Assembly (NCBI GenBank): GCA_041907145.1 | Contig: JAYRHW010000158.1 | Coordinates: 15,162 to 79,161 of the forward strand | DNA from: JAFLCA01 sp041907145 | GTDB taxonomy: Bacteria; Bdellovibrionota_C; UBA2361; JAFLCA01 | Length of the DNA: 64,000 nucleotides | Reading direction: 5' to 3' | In this document: in pieces, positions 1 to 10,485 of the stretch | Position numbering within the stretch: position 1 is the stretch's first letter | How the letters are laid out: each line of letters starts with the position of its first letter | Notes under the pieces: generated by a model | The model's input: only the letters and a program-made list of their open reading frames with translations | Told to the model about the DNA's origin: nothing | Databases searched by the model: none | Translations under genes and position numbers: made by a program

Positions 1-788
1 CTGTGCGCACCGACGCGGAAATCACGCCCAACGAATTTGGGATGGTATGGATCTCTAACATCTACGACAAAGAGATAAACGCACCGTCCCCCCATGCGGG
101 CACATCCGCCTTCCATCCCCATGTACAAGTAACCGTTAAGTAGTTCGAATCCCTCACGTGGATACAATTTGAATGGTTCCTGTTCCCAGTTCGCAGGTCG
201 TGGAGTATGGGTACCGTCAATTCTCGCAATCTCCGTGATTTGCGGCTGATCCGGAGACCCCTGAATTCGGAATATCTTGACGAAGCCTCGATTGCTATCA
301 GGATGGGTCAAACCCCCTTCAGAATCTCCCCCATCCATATTTTCATATCCTTGGAAAATATAGGGGTAACTATAGCGAGCTTCGCGGCCCGTGCTGTCAT
401 ACTGGGCGACATATTCGGTTGGTGAAAAATCGTAAGGCATGCCTTCCGGGTAGACGAGTATCTCGATTTGGTCCGATGCTAAGTGCCCTTGACCGTCGTT
501 CACTTCAACTCGCAGAGTAAAGGGCCCGAAAGTGCTGAAATCAACATAAGTTTCAGGAAAATTCGCCGCGCTAAATGTGACGGATCCGCTTCCCGAAACG
601 AGGCTCCAGTTAACACTGGCTGGAGAGCTCGACTGTGAATCTATGGATGCGTACAGCAATGCTTTGGCGGGCAACACGACGAATTTCTGTGCAGCGACTA
701 CTCTCACATCTAAAGCCGGCGGATCCGCAGCTACTCGAGAAGCCCCGCATAGAAGAACCCCCAAAAGTGCCAAGATTGCCAGCGCCAT
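1..788 (-). CDS. Secreted LVIVD-repeat protein, 5' part (runs off left edge)
   Basis: The frame is open from an ATG at 788 to the window edge (262 codons); I checked every triplet and found no stop. Residues 1-22 form a signal peptide with hydrophobic core MALAILALLGVLLCG and a likely signal peptidase I site after RVAA. Residues 23-105 look like a PKD/Ig-type beta domain. The C-terminal visible part contains segments such as VYLFVVDVRDPYHPKFVG, which fit the LVIVD repeat found in secreted beta-propeller-like proteins. An upstream in-frame TTG is an alternative start. The product is probably exported to the periplasm or surface; no enzymatic role can be inferred. The export call is fairly secure, the repeat family moderately so. 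Confidence 0.72.
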   Translation of the reverse strand, partial: MALAILALLGVLLCGASRVAADPPALDVRVVAAQKFVVLPAKALLYASIDSQSSSPASVNWSLVSGSGSVTFSAANFPETYVDFSTFGPFTLRVEVNDGQGHLASDQIEILVYPEGMPYDFSPTEYVAQYDSTGREARYSYPYIFQGYENMDGGDSEGGLTHPDSNRGFVKIFRIQGSPDQPQITEIARIDGTHTPRPANWEQEPFKLYPREGFELLNGYLYMGMEGGCARMGGRCVYLFVVDVRDPYHPKFVGRDFRVGAH

Positions 789-1003
789 AGGCCTGCGCGG
801 GAAGCGGCATCGTGAGGGCGTATGAGCACTGAGGCATCGCAATTGATAAATCTCCGTAAGGAATATCGGCGTGAGAGCAGGGGGGCATAAGTGGGAGTTA
901 AAGGCGGTCTCAAAAGGCGGAGAAAAGAATGGGGGTATCTAGTGGTTAGGAGATTTGAAATGGTGAGTAGATGAAGCCCACGGAGGATCAATGAGAATTT
1001 ATT

Positions 1004-1423
1004 ATGAAGCGTCTGCCGAAAGAACCTGGTGAAGGTCGCCGTCGCCATGACGCAAAGCGGATACTTGAAGGAATTCTTTGGATTCTGAAAACTGGAGCAC
1101 GTTGGCAAGATCTACCCAAGGAGTATCCGTCATACCAGACGTGCAACCGGCGATTTCAAGAATGGCGTAAAGCCGGGGTCATGTGAGAAATTCTTGAAGA
1201 CCTTGTTCGGAATCTTCAAGGGAAGGGCACTGAAATCGTGGCAATCTCAGACAATTCGAGTCCTCCTATCTCCTTATCCATTGCAAGTGCTTCACTGCAT
1301 GAGAGTACGCTCGTTGAAGAAGCGATTCGGCGGCGATATACAAAAAACCTTCCTCGCTTTCGTTTAACTATCGGCTACCATTATTTGTCTCAGACGCTTT
1401 TGAGATGGGTTCTAATAGAATAG
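1004..1423 (+). pseudogene. Decayed IS5-type transposase remnant
   Basis: A single frame from ATG 1004 to TAG 1421-1423 is interrupted by a TGA at 1184-1186. The first 60 residues match the N-terminal helix-turn-helix/DUF4096 part of IS5-family transposases ([19 protein letters not shown], then [16 protein letters not shown]). After the stop the same frame resumes with short pieces resembling later blocks: a segment like ANxHDSxLLEE and a C-terminal LTIGYHYLSQTLLRWVLI like the YDYLAQTFLAWV end of the family. Only about 140 codons remain of roughly 250-280, so most of the DDE catalytic core is deleted. I could not identify terminal inverted repeats. Confidence 0.75.
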
Positions 1424-1513
1424 TCGATTGGGCTAAGATGAAATTATCGCGGGAACATGGGGACCCCGGAAACACTTTCCTAATCCAATCTTCAGGAATC
1501 AGACCTTCGCCCT

Positions 1514-4500
1514 CTATCCAAGAATAATTTCGACGCGAACTACCCCGCTTCCCGGTCTGGCGACTCGACGATTAGTCGACTCCTCTCCGTTCACTTTGAA
1601 CGAGTGAATACCTCGCTCCACGCCCTTGGGATTGCGAACTAAAATTTCCACGCTGCCATTGCCAAAGCGCAGCCGAGCTTCATAATCCTTCCACGTAGCA
1701 GGGATACAAGGATCAATCAGAACGGTATCCTTCTCGAATCGAATACCCAAAATCTCATGCAGCCCTGCTTGGTACATCCAACCAGCCGAGCCGGTATACC
1801 AGCTCCAACCTGCTCGTCCCGCATGCTGAGGATTGGAATAGACATCTCCGCAGAATACATACGGCTCACCCCGATAGCGCTCAATTCCGGCAGGCGTCGA
1901 GCTAAGATTGATCGGGTTTATGAGTTCGAAGAGATCGACCGCAGCAGTTCCACGACCCATCCTTGCCAAGGCCATGATGAACCAGGCACTTGCATGAGTG
2001 TACTGTCCCCCATTTTCACGAATTCCCGGCAGGTAGCCCTTGATGTACCCCGGATCCTGCTGCGACTTATCGAATGCAGGCGTGAGCAATTCCACTATTC
2101 CCGCCTCACGCTTGACGAGATGCTTGAGCGCAGATTCCATCGCTTTGATTTGCCGCTCCGGAGCGCCGGCATTCGACAGAACGCTCCAGCTCTGCGCAAT
2201 TGAATCGATGCGGCACTCATCATTGCGCTTGCTCCCCATGGGCTTACCGTCATCGTAAAATGCCCGCAGGTACCACTCTCCATCCCAGCAAGAGCCTTCG
2301 ATCGCAGCCTGTAGTTGCTTTATCTTATCCTCATATCCCTGAGCCCGATAATTGTCCCGGCGACCTCGCGCAATGGGCGCAAAACGCTTGAGCACATCGA
2401 TAATAAACCAAGCGAGCCAGACAGATTCGCCCTTACCCTCACGGCCAACCTCGTTCATGCCGTCGTTCCAGTCCCCACTCCCAATGAGCGGCAATCCATG
2501 CGGACCGCTCGTAAGCGCTCGATCTATCGCGATAATGCAGTGCTCGTAGATAGAGCCTCTATGCAGGGACTCCCCCGGTTGGATATAGGATTCCATAACC
2601 CCTTCTTCGAGCGGAGAGGCCTCAATGAAGCTCTGGTCTACATCCAGAATTCCGGCATCTCCAGTCGCTTCGATATAGCGGTGCACCACATAGGGAAGCC
2701 ATAAAAGATCGTCGCTAATGCGCGTGCGGACACCACGGCCCGTGGGCGGATGCCACCAATGCTGGACGTCGCCTTCCGTGAATTGGCGCGCCGCATGGAG
2801 AATAATCTGCTGCCTGACCATATGCGGGGCAATCGGCAACAAGGCTAGCGAGTCCTGCAGCTGATCGCGAAACCCAATGGCACCGCCACTCTGATAGAAT
2901 GCCGAGCGTCCAAAGATTCTGCAGGATAACGCCTGATAGAGGAGCCAGCCATTCATCAAGGTATTAAGACTGCGAGAAGGCGTCTTGACTTCAATGGACG
3001 ACGCAATTTCCTTCCAGTAAGCATCGACGGCGCGCCGCTCGGCGGCGCAAAAGGCAACCGAAGAAAGATTTCTGGATTGCGTGCGTAATTCCTCGATATT
3101 CGGGAATTCGCAGAGGTAAAATAAGATCTCTCGACGTTCGCGCGGCGCAAGCGATACCTCGGCCGCGGCGACTAATGCATCACAGCCCGGTCCGACTGAC
3201 TTGCTCAGGGTCTCCGCGAGACTGCGCCCAACCTGAAAGGCCAGCGGCGAGGAGAGAGAGCCGTTTCTGCCGATGAATTCATCGCGTCGAGAAGTGTAGC
3301 CCGATAGATCCAAGCTCGCGCCCACTGCTACGACCCGACCCGCAAACTCGTTATTATATAAATTTCGCGCCAGCAAGGACTTCGACTTCTCGTCGAACGA
3401 AGTCACGATGTAGCGCGCCGAAGTCTCGCGCTGCACGCCGAGCACGAGCTCGAGGTATAATGACAGCTCCAGCCGTCGAGTCACCGAGCCGGTATTTTTA
3501 AGGGTAAGCGACCACCATTTGACTGGGGCTTCCTTGGCACCGCACAGCGTGAGGGTGCTTTGAATACTGTCGTTCTCGACTTCATAGGTCGAGAATCCGA
3601 AGCCATGGGTCACGGCGTAGACCTGATTCGCCGGAGCAGGAGCGGGCGTGGTCGACCAGACCGAGCCGCTTTCGAGATCTCGGATGAAGAGGGCTTCCCC
3701 GCAGGGATCGCAGACCGGATCGTTGCTCCAGGGAGTCAGGCGATTTTCCCGGCTATTTTCCGACCAGGTGTATCCTCCGCCCCGCTCCGTTGCAATGAAG
3801 CCGAAGCGCGAATTTGAAACCACATTGCTCCATGGCAGAGGGGTCGCCTCTCCCGGATGCAACTGAATACGGAAAGATTTCCCATCCGGTGAAAACTCGT
3901 GCCGTCCTGCACCGTGCGCAAAACGCTCTACCGCGCCCTGCGAAGTATCGGCCTCAGGCCCGGGTTCCGCCGTTGCAATTCGTCCTCGCCCAGCCCATGA
4001 GAGCGCCACAGCCTCACTGCTGAAGCTGAGCTGAGAAGATAAGCTGCCCTTGGCGCCGTGGAGAATAACGCGCGCGACTGTCTGCAAAAGTACTACTTCA
4101 ACCTCCGAAAGCTGGCCAACCGCGCGCAAATAAATGCCGCCGCGCTTATCCAGCAGGTGCCCCGCCGCTCCGGCCTTCACGGCAAATTCCAACTCCTCCT
4201 GGAAGTGCTGGAAGTAGCCTCCAGGATATTCATTCAGCACGACAAGATCGAAGACGATTCCACGGAGACGTAGATACTCATGTGCGATAAGCAATTCATT
4301 GAGGAGCTTCAAGTGCGGCGGCTCGGATACTCGGATGAGTACGATAGGAAGATCCCCGGAAATGCCGAAGCGCCACAAGCCAGCCTGCGCCAATTGATTA
4401 CGGCTCAAAACTGCCGATTCGGCCCGCGCTCCCTGAATGTTGAATATGAGAGCGTTGGCCAGGCGCTGAAACGCGTGCGCCTGGGTTATCGTAAACTGTT

Positions 4501-7500
4501 GGTGACGAAGTTCGACGGTGCTGTGACTGAGCGCCAGCTCGAAGGCACGATTGATACTGCCGGTTTCTCTATAACGAGTGGCCAGCGCCAGCGCATCTTC
4601 CCTGGTCTTTCCGATTCCGGTCACGAACATGACGGTGTGCGAAGCGCCAGGTTCGAGCTCCAGAATCGTTCGCAGTGAGAAAATGGGGTCCAGTACCGCT
4701 CCGCAGTTACGCAGCAGCTTTCCGTTCGGTTCCAGCGCTCGACAATTGTGAATACTGCGGCCTCGGCCAATGAAAGCCTCCCGCGAAGTTTCATAGGTCG
4801 TTTCTGTCCAGCAGATGGGCATGATCAGCATGTGAAACAGATAGAAAGTGTTTTCCCGGGCCGATCGCGGGCGACGCCAGAATAGTAACGTCTCAAGTTC
4901 AGGTAAAAACTCGCTCTGCACGAACATCTTCGAGAAGGCCGGATGTGCCAAGTCGGCCCGGCTGTCATTCATTGCTACTTCCGCAAAACTCGTTGCTTCA
5001 ATTGTTCGAGGCCGCCGAGAAGTATTGGTCAGCGTCACGCGCCGTATCTCGACATGATCATCGGGCGACACGACAATCTCGGTGTGAGAGACGATTCCGA
5101 GATCTCGCCGTTTGAATTCCACCTTCGCCGGATCGAAAATTGCCTCGTACCACTCCGGCTCTGCTCGCGAGGGCTGGGCAGCCGCCGACCAGGTCGCGTT
5201 ATTGCCCAGATCTTTGAGAAAAATATAACTTCCATGGCTATTGACGACCGGATCCTCCCGCCAGCGAGTGAGCGCGATATGTCCGCCGATCTGGGAGAAA
5301 CCGCTTCCCGCATTGTCTATCATCACCGAATAGTACCCATTCGAGAGCACTCGCGTGTGCGGGAACGCAGTATGCGGGGTCGTTACTACCACCTGACGAC
5401 TCGCGCGGCCTTCCTCCGTGTCGTCCAAGGCCAATTGCTCGGCGCGATGCGGCACGAGCGCAGGAGCAGCTATCGGGAACTTCTCGTGCAACAGAAGCTC
5501 GGTGGCTTTGACGGCGACATTGGAGTGAAAGCGGGTCTGAAAGATGCCGCCGTTAAGATAATTGTTGATTGAAACCAGGGACATTCCCTGATGATGAGCG
5601 AGGAAGTTCTTTACGACATGTCCTCGCTCCTCTTTGCTGAGACGCGACGGCGTGTAGTCGATGGCCTCGTAGAAACCGTACTCCCCATGCACTCCCTCTT
5701 GATCGAGTGCAGAAAGATTCAAGAGACTCTCGCGCGGCGCGACAGGCAAAGCCAGGAAAGTTGAATAGGGCGATATTACCAGATCCTCCGATAGACCGCG
5801 CTTAAGCCCCAATCCCGGCACTCCGAATGCCCGGTATTGATAGGTCTTATGGAAGTCTACTCCGGCATAACCGGACTCTGACATTCCCCACGGCACATTA
5901 CGCAGCCTGGCATAGCGCTGCTGCGATCGGATTACCGCCCTATATGAATCGGAAAGCAAGGTTCCCGGATAATCCTTCATCACCAAGATCGGCATGAAAT
6001 ATTCGAACATCGTGCCGCCCCAGGACAGCAGGGCCCGTCCTCCAAACGCCTCGGTGATTGGGCGCCCCAACATGAACCAATGCTGCTGAGGCACCTCGCC
6101 GCGAGCGATTGCCACAAAGCTCGTAAGCCGCGCCTCCGATGCGAGCAAATCATAGTGCCCGCTATCCCGCAGACCGCGGTCCAAATTATAGCCGATGACG
6201 AAAGCCTTGCGGTGCGAGTCGTACAATTCTGAAAGCTTCATCTCACCGACGATCTTCTCGGCATAGTCAATGGCCGAGCGTATCTCAGAGAAGATCCCTT
6301 CGGCATGCGGCATGCTGGTTTGGAGGCCGTTCTGCAACTGATCGAAAGCCTTCTGCACTGCTGCATCATTGACCTGAGGCAAGAAATTCTCCTTACGCTG
6401 GCTCAACAAGTCCGCAATGCGATTATGCACCTTGACGATCAACGCCATGGTCGGATTCTTCCCCAACAGAATCTTCCTCAATCCCTTTTCCGCCCGTGAG
6501 AAGGAGAACCCACTGCGCGCTTTGGCGTCTAACGCCTCATAGAGCGCCTCCAGCGGGCCATACCACGCGATCAAGTCGGAGAGCGCCGCAAAATCACAGA
6601 GTGAGTTAATCATGCGGTCGCGCTCCTGCGCGTCTGCTCCGAGCCGACGATATTCGAGGCGATGATCGCGAACAAAGAGTCGCACCGTCTCGAGGATTCG
6701 ATGCAAATCACGAAAATTACGCGGCGGCGATACAAGCTCCTGGTAGATCTTGCGCGCAACCTTGCTCAGATCCGATTCATCCTTTCCCTGACGTTCTACC
6801 AGCACACCGAAAGCGCGCCTGATATGACGAAAATGTGCGGCAGAAACGATCGGCGCATGAAGCACTTCCTCGAGGCCGGCGACTAGGGCCATCAAATGCC
6901 CAACGAGGTTTCCGCTATCAACGGCAGAAATATAGCGCGGCGCCAAAGACTGCAGACTCCTGATATCATACCAATTGAGGAAATGCCCGTTCCAGCGCTC
7001 GAGCCTGAACAAGGTGCGGAACACGCGGTTGATGCGAGTCGCCACGTACGGCAGTGTGGCAAACCCCAAATCATTCGCGGTCATGAGGGAAAGGAGCGAA
7101 AGGCCAATATTGGTCGGCGAAGTACGCTCGGCAACGACTCGAGTCGGGATCATCTGAACATTGTCAGGGATGAGATAGTTGTATTCCTCAATCAGATGAT
7201 CATCAAAATAGGCCCACGTCTGCCTAGCCACACGCACGAGATAATCTTCGTCCGCTTGGGTACGCACGTAGCGCTCTCCCTGGGCGGGAGCGCTAATCCA
7301 AGCAGCAATAACCGGGGCGCTTCCCCACAGCGCCAGAAGCGGAATAGCAAATGGCAAATGCTGCGGACCGATTACTACAATCAGCGCCAAAGCAGCCGCG
7401 GTGAGCAGCATTCCTCCGGACATCGATCGCAGAAAATCACGCGCCGACTTGCCGCTACGCTGCTCCGAGGCATATGCCGTTTCCCACTCCAGCAGATGCT

Positions 7501-10315
7501 TCCGCGTTACGAGCAGCCTCCACAGGGTAATACCGGCTGCATGCAGCACCAGAAAAGCCTGATGGGGCAAAACACTCAAATGGAAAAAGGCCTGTGCGCA
7601 ATTCCTGAGGAAGTCCTGTCCTACGTTACGAGAGTAGCCGGGAAGCGAAAGTCGTGGAGGCGCTACCAACACCGAATTTGCGAGGTTAGCGCCGATGGGA
7701 AACAAAAATGTTGCCAAAACCAGGCTAAACCAGAACAACGGCCACATCGGAAAAAGCGTGAAGGCTCCAAGCAGCAGGGCAAAAGCCGCCGGGGCCACGA
7801 GGCTACGGCGAATATTGTCAAAGATTTTCCACCGGCCAAGCCAGCCTATAGGATTGCGGATGGCATTTCCCGCGGCATTCGGCACCCTTGGAAGCAGCCA
7901 CGGCAGAAGCTGCCAGTCACCGCGAATCCAGCGATGCTCGCGGCGCGCGAACACATTGTATCGAGAGGGAAAGTCATCTATCAGCTCTATATCGGACACA
8001 TGCGCGGTGCGAACGAAGATGCTCTCGAAGAGGTCGTGGCTCAATAGGCTGTTTTCCGGGATTCGTCCTTCCAACACCTCTTCAAAGGCCCGCGGATCGT
8101 AAGCGCCCTTACCGACATACGAGGCCTCGTCGAAGAGGTCCTGGTACACCTCGGAGACGAGGCTAGTGTAAGGGTCGATGCCGGCATGCCCGCAAAATAT
8201 TCTGGAGAACAGGGAAGCTGAGGCCGAACGCAACGACACCCCTACTCGCGGCTGCAAAAGCCCATAACCCTTCACGATCACCTTACGGGCGTGATCGATC
8301 ACTGGCCGATTGAGAGGATGATGCAAAGCTCCTATTAATTTACGAGCTATCCCACGCGGGAGCTGAGTATCGGCGTCGAGTGTGATGACATAGCGGTGAG
8401 CACGAAGGGCCGTCTTCTCGCCAACGTGCAGGACAAAAGTCGTGCTGTCATCGCCGGCAAGCAAGCGGTTAAATTCCATGATTTTGCCGCGTTTGCGCTC
8501 CCAACCCATGAACTTGCCTTCGGCGGGGTTGAACAATCGCTTGCGAAACAGCAGGTAGAAACGATCGCCTGCTTCGGATTTGTAGCGGGCGTTGAGCGAC
8601 TGAATGAGCTCGATCGCATGGTCAATAATGGCTTGATCGCCGGTAACGGTCTCCTTCTCCGAGTCGCTGACATCTCCAAGCAAGGCGAAAGATAGTTGCT
8701 CGTCGTCGTTGGCAAGAAATCTGACTTCGAGAGCCTCGACCACTCGATCGACTGCCTCGCGGCTCGAAAAAATACAGTGCACGGTAACGATAGAACGTAC
8801 TTCGGGAGTCAATCCTTCATCGAAATCAAGTTTAGGAACGTATGCGGTCGGAGCGCTGAGTGTGACCATCCATTGAACGAGCTGGATTGCAAGATTGCTC
8901 GCTAGGATGGCAAACAGAAAGGCAATCGCAGGCAAATAGATGTGCGCCAGTCCTGCAGCAAACGCTCGCTCCACCGCCACACTGACCAAGAAGCCGGTAA
9001 ATAAGAAGATACCGACAAAATAGAGGAAGCCGGCATGTCGTTTGAGCAGCGCGCTAATCCGCTCCCTCCACGGTCGTACGGCTCCAACGAACGCCTCGAA
9101 TCCGCGCGTTCCCTCTCCAAGCAAATAGGCTCCCACATGCCGGTCACGCAGACTTTGCGCTCCGTCATCAGCTGCTCGCTTTCCCGCTGTCTCCTCGACA
9201 AATTTAATGAGCTTCTCCGCAACTTCATGTTCGGGGGTCCGAGCATTCCGGGCAATCCGCTCGATTTCGTGGCGGTAACGATCGCGGGTCGTAAAATCAC
9301 ATGCTTCGTAGAATGCTGTTGGGTCACGCTTCAAGATCTCGTGAATCTTGCTGTTATTTTCCACCCAGACTTTCCAGTCGAAGAGCGCAATTGCGCGAAG
9401 CGCCGTGACACAATTGCCGATAGATATCTGATCTGCCGCCCTGGCGTATTGCTCGGTTCTGATCAGCTCATCCGGATCGATTCCAGATTCTCGGAATCTC
9501 TCCTCAATCCAGTGCAGAGCTACCGCCGTACGTACGCCGATTGCTCGCAATCGGCGCATGATATGTATGGCACCGGGACCAACCCATCCGGGCCAAGCTT
9601 CGAGCCGCTTGGCGAGATTCAGCACCATCTCGGTACCGGGCCGCTCGGCATCCCGCAGCACTTCCTCGGAGATCTCTTCGGCAGCCTTGCGTTCCTGATA
9701 CGCTCGTAAGCTCAGCGTAGCCAAGGCGGCTAAATTCCGCAGAATGGCATACCGCAGCATGATCGGGATGGCCCACAGCTCGCCGATGCTTAGCGGATGA
9801 AGCTCCTGGTAGGCCGCTATAAAGGAAGAAAGGAGTTCTCCATCAAAGACCGAGTCTCGGTTCCGGACATATTCCACCGCCAGCGCGTATACTCGCGGAC
9901 GTGCAGCATACGGGCCATCACGAAGCTGCGGCAGCAACTTATAATATCCGCGCGGCAGGTCCTTTTTGATTTCACGAAGATGCTCTTCAATGACGTGATA
10001 GTTATCGAGAATCCATTCGCTGCCGGGCGGTAGGACTTGCTTTTCATCGGCTGCTCGGGCCAAGGCGAAGTAACTTGTATCGAGAGAATCTTCGGCAATC
10101 CCTAAATCTCGCAGCAGCGAGAAGTCCCGCGGCACTTCCGTACTCGGATAGTAGCGGTGCGCAAAATCTCTAGCCTGAGCGGCTAGCTGGTCGCGACTTA
10201 GTATCTGCTCACGAAAGACCTCGACCTTCGCATTAAAGAGCTCGGGCGTGAGCGAAGAGCGCAGTAGTCGGCGCAAGCCAAGCGCCCGCTCTTTGAGAGT
10301 TCGTTTGATGAACAT
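1514..10315 (-). CDS. ndvB: Cyclic beta-1,2-glucan synthase (NdvB/Cgs type, GT84-GH94)
   Basis: At 2933 residues this matches the size of Cgs/NdvB proteins, inner-membrane enzymes that polymerise UDP-glucose and cyclise the product into periplasmic beta-1,2-glucan. Visible parts in order: an N-terminal helical region; membrane segments around 430-480; a GT84 glycosyltransferase domain with VITLDADTQLPRG near 640-655 and HRWIRGDWQLLPWL near 788-800; further membrane segments at about 830-1000; a glycoamylase-like domain at about 1030-1450 (DNVQMIPTRV, SWGGTMFEYFMP); then carbohydrate-binding beta domains and a GH94 phosphorylase-like module with GSGDWNDGMNEVG near 2611. The chain appears intact. 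No clear Shine-Dalgarno precedes the ATG. In Brucella and rhizobia the GH94 module controls ring size; that role here is by homology. No export or modification partner is visible beside it. Confidence 0.93.
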   Translation of the reverse strand: MFIKRTLKERALGLRRLLRSSLTPELFNAKVEVFREQILSRDQLAAQARDFAHRYYPSTEVPRDFSLLRDLGIAEDSLDTSYFALARAADEKQVLPPGSEWILDNYHVIEEHLREIKKDLPRGYYKLLPQLRDGPYAARPRVYALAVEYVRNRDSVFDGELLSSFIAAYQELHPLSIGELWAIPIMLRYAILRNLAALATLSLRAYQERKAAEEISEEVLRDAERPGTEMVLNLAKRLEAWPGWVGPGAIHIMRRLRAIGVRTAVALHWIEERFRESGIDPDELIRTEQYARAADQISIGNCVTALRAIALFDWKVWVENNSKIHEILKRDPTAFYEACDFTTRDRYRHEIERIARNARTPEHEVAEKLIKFVEETAGKRAADDGAQSLRDRHVGAYLLGEGTRGFEAFVGAVRPWRERISALLKRHAGFLYFVGIFLFTGFLVSVAVERAFAAGLAHIYLPAIAFLFAILASNLAIQLVQWMVTLSAPTAYVPKLDFDEGLTPEVRSIVTVHCIFSSREAVDRVVEALEVRFLANDDEQLSFALLGDVSDSEKETVTGDQAIIDHAIELIQSLNARYKSEAGDRFYLLFRKRLFNPAEGKFMGWERKRGKIMEFNRLLAGDDSTTFVLHVGEKTALRAHRYVITLDADTQLPRGIARKLIGALHHPLNRPVIDHARKVIVKGYGLLQPRVGVSLRSASASLFSRIFCGHAGIDPYTSLVSEVYQDLFDEASYVGKGAYDPRAFEEVLEGRIPENSLLSHDLFESIFVRTAHVSDIELIDDFPSRYNVFARREHRWIRGDWQLLPWLLPRVPNAAGNAIRNPIGWLGRWKIFDNIRRSLVAPAAFALLLGAFTLFPMWPLFWFSLVLATFLFPIGANLANSVLVAPPRLSLPGYSRNVGQDFLRNCAQAFFHLSVLPHQAFLVLHAAGITLWRLLVTRKHLLEWETAYASEQRSGKSARDFLRSMSGGMLLTAAALALIVVIGPQHLPFAIPLLALWGSAPVIAAWISAPAQGERYVRTQADEDYLVRVARQTWAYFDDHLIEEYNYLIPDNVQMIPTRVVAERTSPTNIGLSLLSLMTANDLGFATLPYVATRINRVFRTLFRLERWNGHFLNWYDIRSLQSLAPRYISAVDSGNLVGHLMALVAGLEEVLHAPIVSAAHFRHIRRAFGVLVERQGKDESDLSKVARKIYQELVSPPRNFRDLHRILETVRLFVRDHRLEYRRLGADAQERDRMINSLCDFAALSDLIAWYGPLEALYEALDAKARSGFSFSRAEKGLRKILLGKNPTMALIVKVHNRIADLLSQRKENFLPQVNDAAVQKAFDQLQNGLQTSMPHAEGIFSEIRSAIDYAEKIVGEMKLSELYDSHRKAFVIGYNLDRGLRDSGHYDLLASEARLTSFVAIARGEVPQQHWFMLGRPITEAFGGRALLSWGGTMFEYFMPILVMKDYPGTLLSDSYRAVIRSQQRYARLRNVPWGMSESGYAGVDFHKTYQYRAFGVPGLGLKRGLSEDLVISPYSTFLALPVAPRESLLNLSALDQEGVHGEYGFYEAIDYTPSRLSKEERGHVVKNFLAHHQGMSLVSINNYLNGGIFQTRFHSNVAVKATELLLHEKFPIAAPALVPHRAEQLALDDTEEGRASRQVVVTTPHTAFPHTRVLSNGYYSVMIDNAGSGFSQIGGHIALTRWREDPVVNSHGSYIFLKDLGNNATWSAAAQPSRAEPEWYEAIFDPAKVEFKRRDLGIVSHTEIVVSPDDHVEIRRVTLTNTSRRPRTIEATSFAEVAMNDSRADLAHPAFSKMFVQSEFLPELETLLFWRRPRSARENTFYLFHMLIMPICWTETTYETSREAFIGRGRSIHNCRALEPNGKLLRNCGAVLDPIFSLRTILELEPGASHTVMFVTGIGKTREDALALATRYRETGSINRAFELALSHSTVELRHQQFTITQAHAFQRLANALIFNIQGARAESAVLSRNQLAQAGLWRFGISGDLPIVLIRVSEPPHLKLLNELLIAHEYLRLRGIVFDLVVLNEYPGGYFQHFQEELEFAVKAGAAGHLLDKRGGIYLRAVGQLSEVEVVLLQTVARVILHGAKGSLSSQLSFSSEAVALSWAGRGRIATAEPGPEADTSQGAVERFAHGAGRHEFSPDGKSFRIQLHPGEATPLPWSNVVSNSRFGFIATERGGGYTWSENSRENRLTPWSNDPVCDPCGEALFIRDLESGSVWSTTPAPAPANQVYAVTHGFGFSTYEVENDSIQSTLTLCGAKEAPVKWWSLTLKNTGSVTRRLELSLYLELVLGVQRETSARYIVTSFDEKSKSLLARNLYNNEFAGRVVAVGASLDLSGYTSRRDEFIGRNGSLSSPLAFQVGRSLAETLSKSVGPGCDALVAAAEVSLAPRERREILFYLCEFPNIEELRTQSRNLSSVAFCAAERRAVDAYWKEIASSIEVKTPSRSLNTLMNGWLLYQALSCRIFGRSAFYQSGGAIGFRDQLQDSLALLPIAPHMVRQQIILHAARQFTEGDVQHWWHPPTGRGVRTRISDDLLWLPYVVHRYIEATGDAGILDVDQSFIEASPLEEGVMESYIQPGESLHRGSIYEHCIIAIDRALTSGPHGLPLIGSGDWNDGMNEVGREGKGESVWLAWFIIDVLKRFAPIARGRRDNYRAQGYEDKIKQLQAAIEGSCWDGEWYLRAFYDDGKPMGSKRNDECRIDSIAQSWSVLSNAGAPERQIKAMESALKHLVKREAGIVELLTPAFDKSQQDPGYIKGYLPGIRENGGQYTHASAWFIMALARMGRGTAAVDLFELINPINLSSTPAGIERYRGEPYVFCGDVYSNPQHAGRAGWSWYTGSAGWMYQAGLHEILGIRFEKDTVLIDPCIPATWKDYEARLRFGNGSVEILVRNPKGVERGIHSFKVNGEESTNRRVARPGSGVVRVEIILG

Positions 10316-10485
10316 ACCAGAAAAACTACCGCAGAAAGGCCCCGGCGGAAAGAACTAAGTCCTTGGGTACACGAGGTTTTCCCTTCATATAGGTAAGCTA
10401 CGATGTCCTCCGTGGAGACGGAGGGGGCCGCTCGTCGGCGAGAACCCTCAACGCGTGGAGATGGGACGCAAAACTCCAGGCCAGC

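Noticed and set aside
6896..8047. 383-codon plus-strand open frame inside the glucan synthase gene
   Set aside because: It lies wholly antisense to a well-conserved coding region, its product is full of Arg/Gln/His without any domain, and it is explained by codon bias of the opposite strand.
8291..8302. GTGATCGATCAC, a CRP-like palindrome
   Set aside because: It lies deep inside the glucan synthase coding sequence, far from any start; most likely chance.
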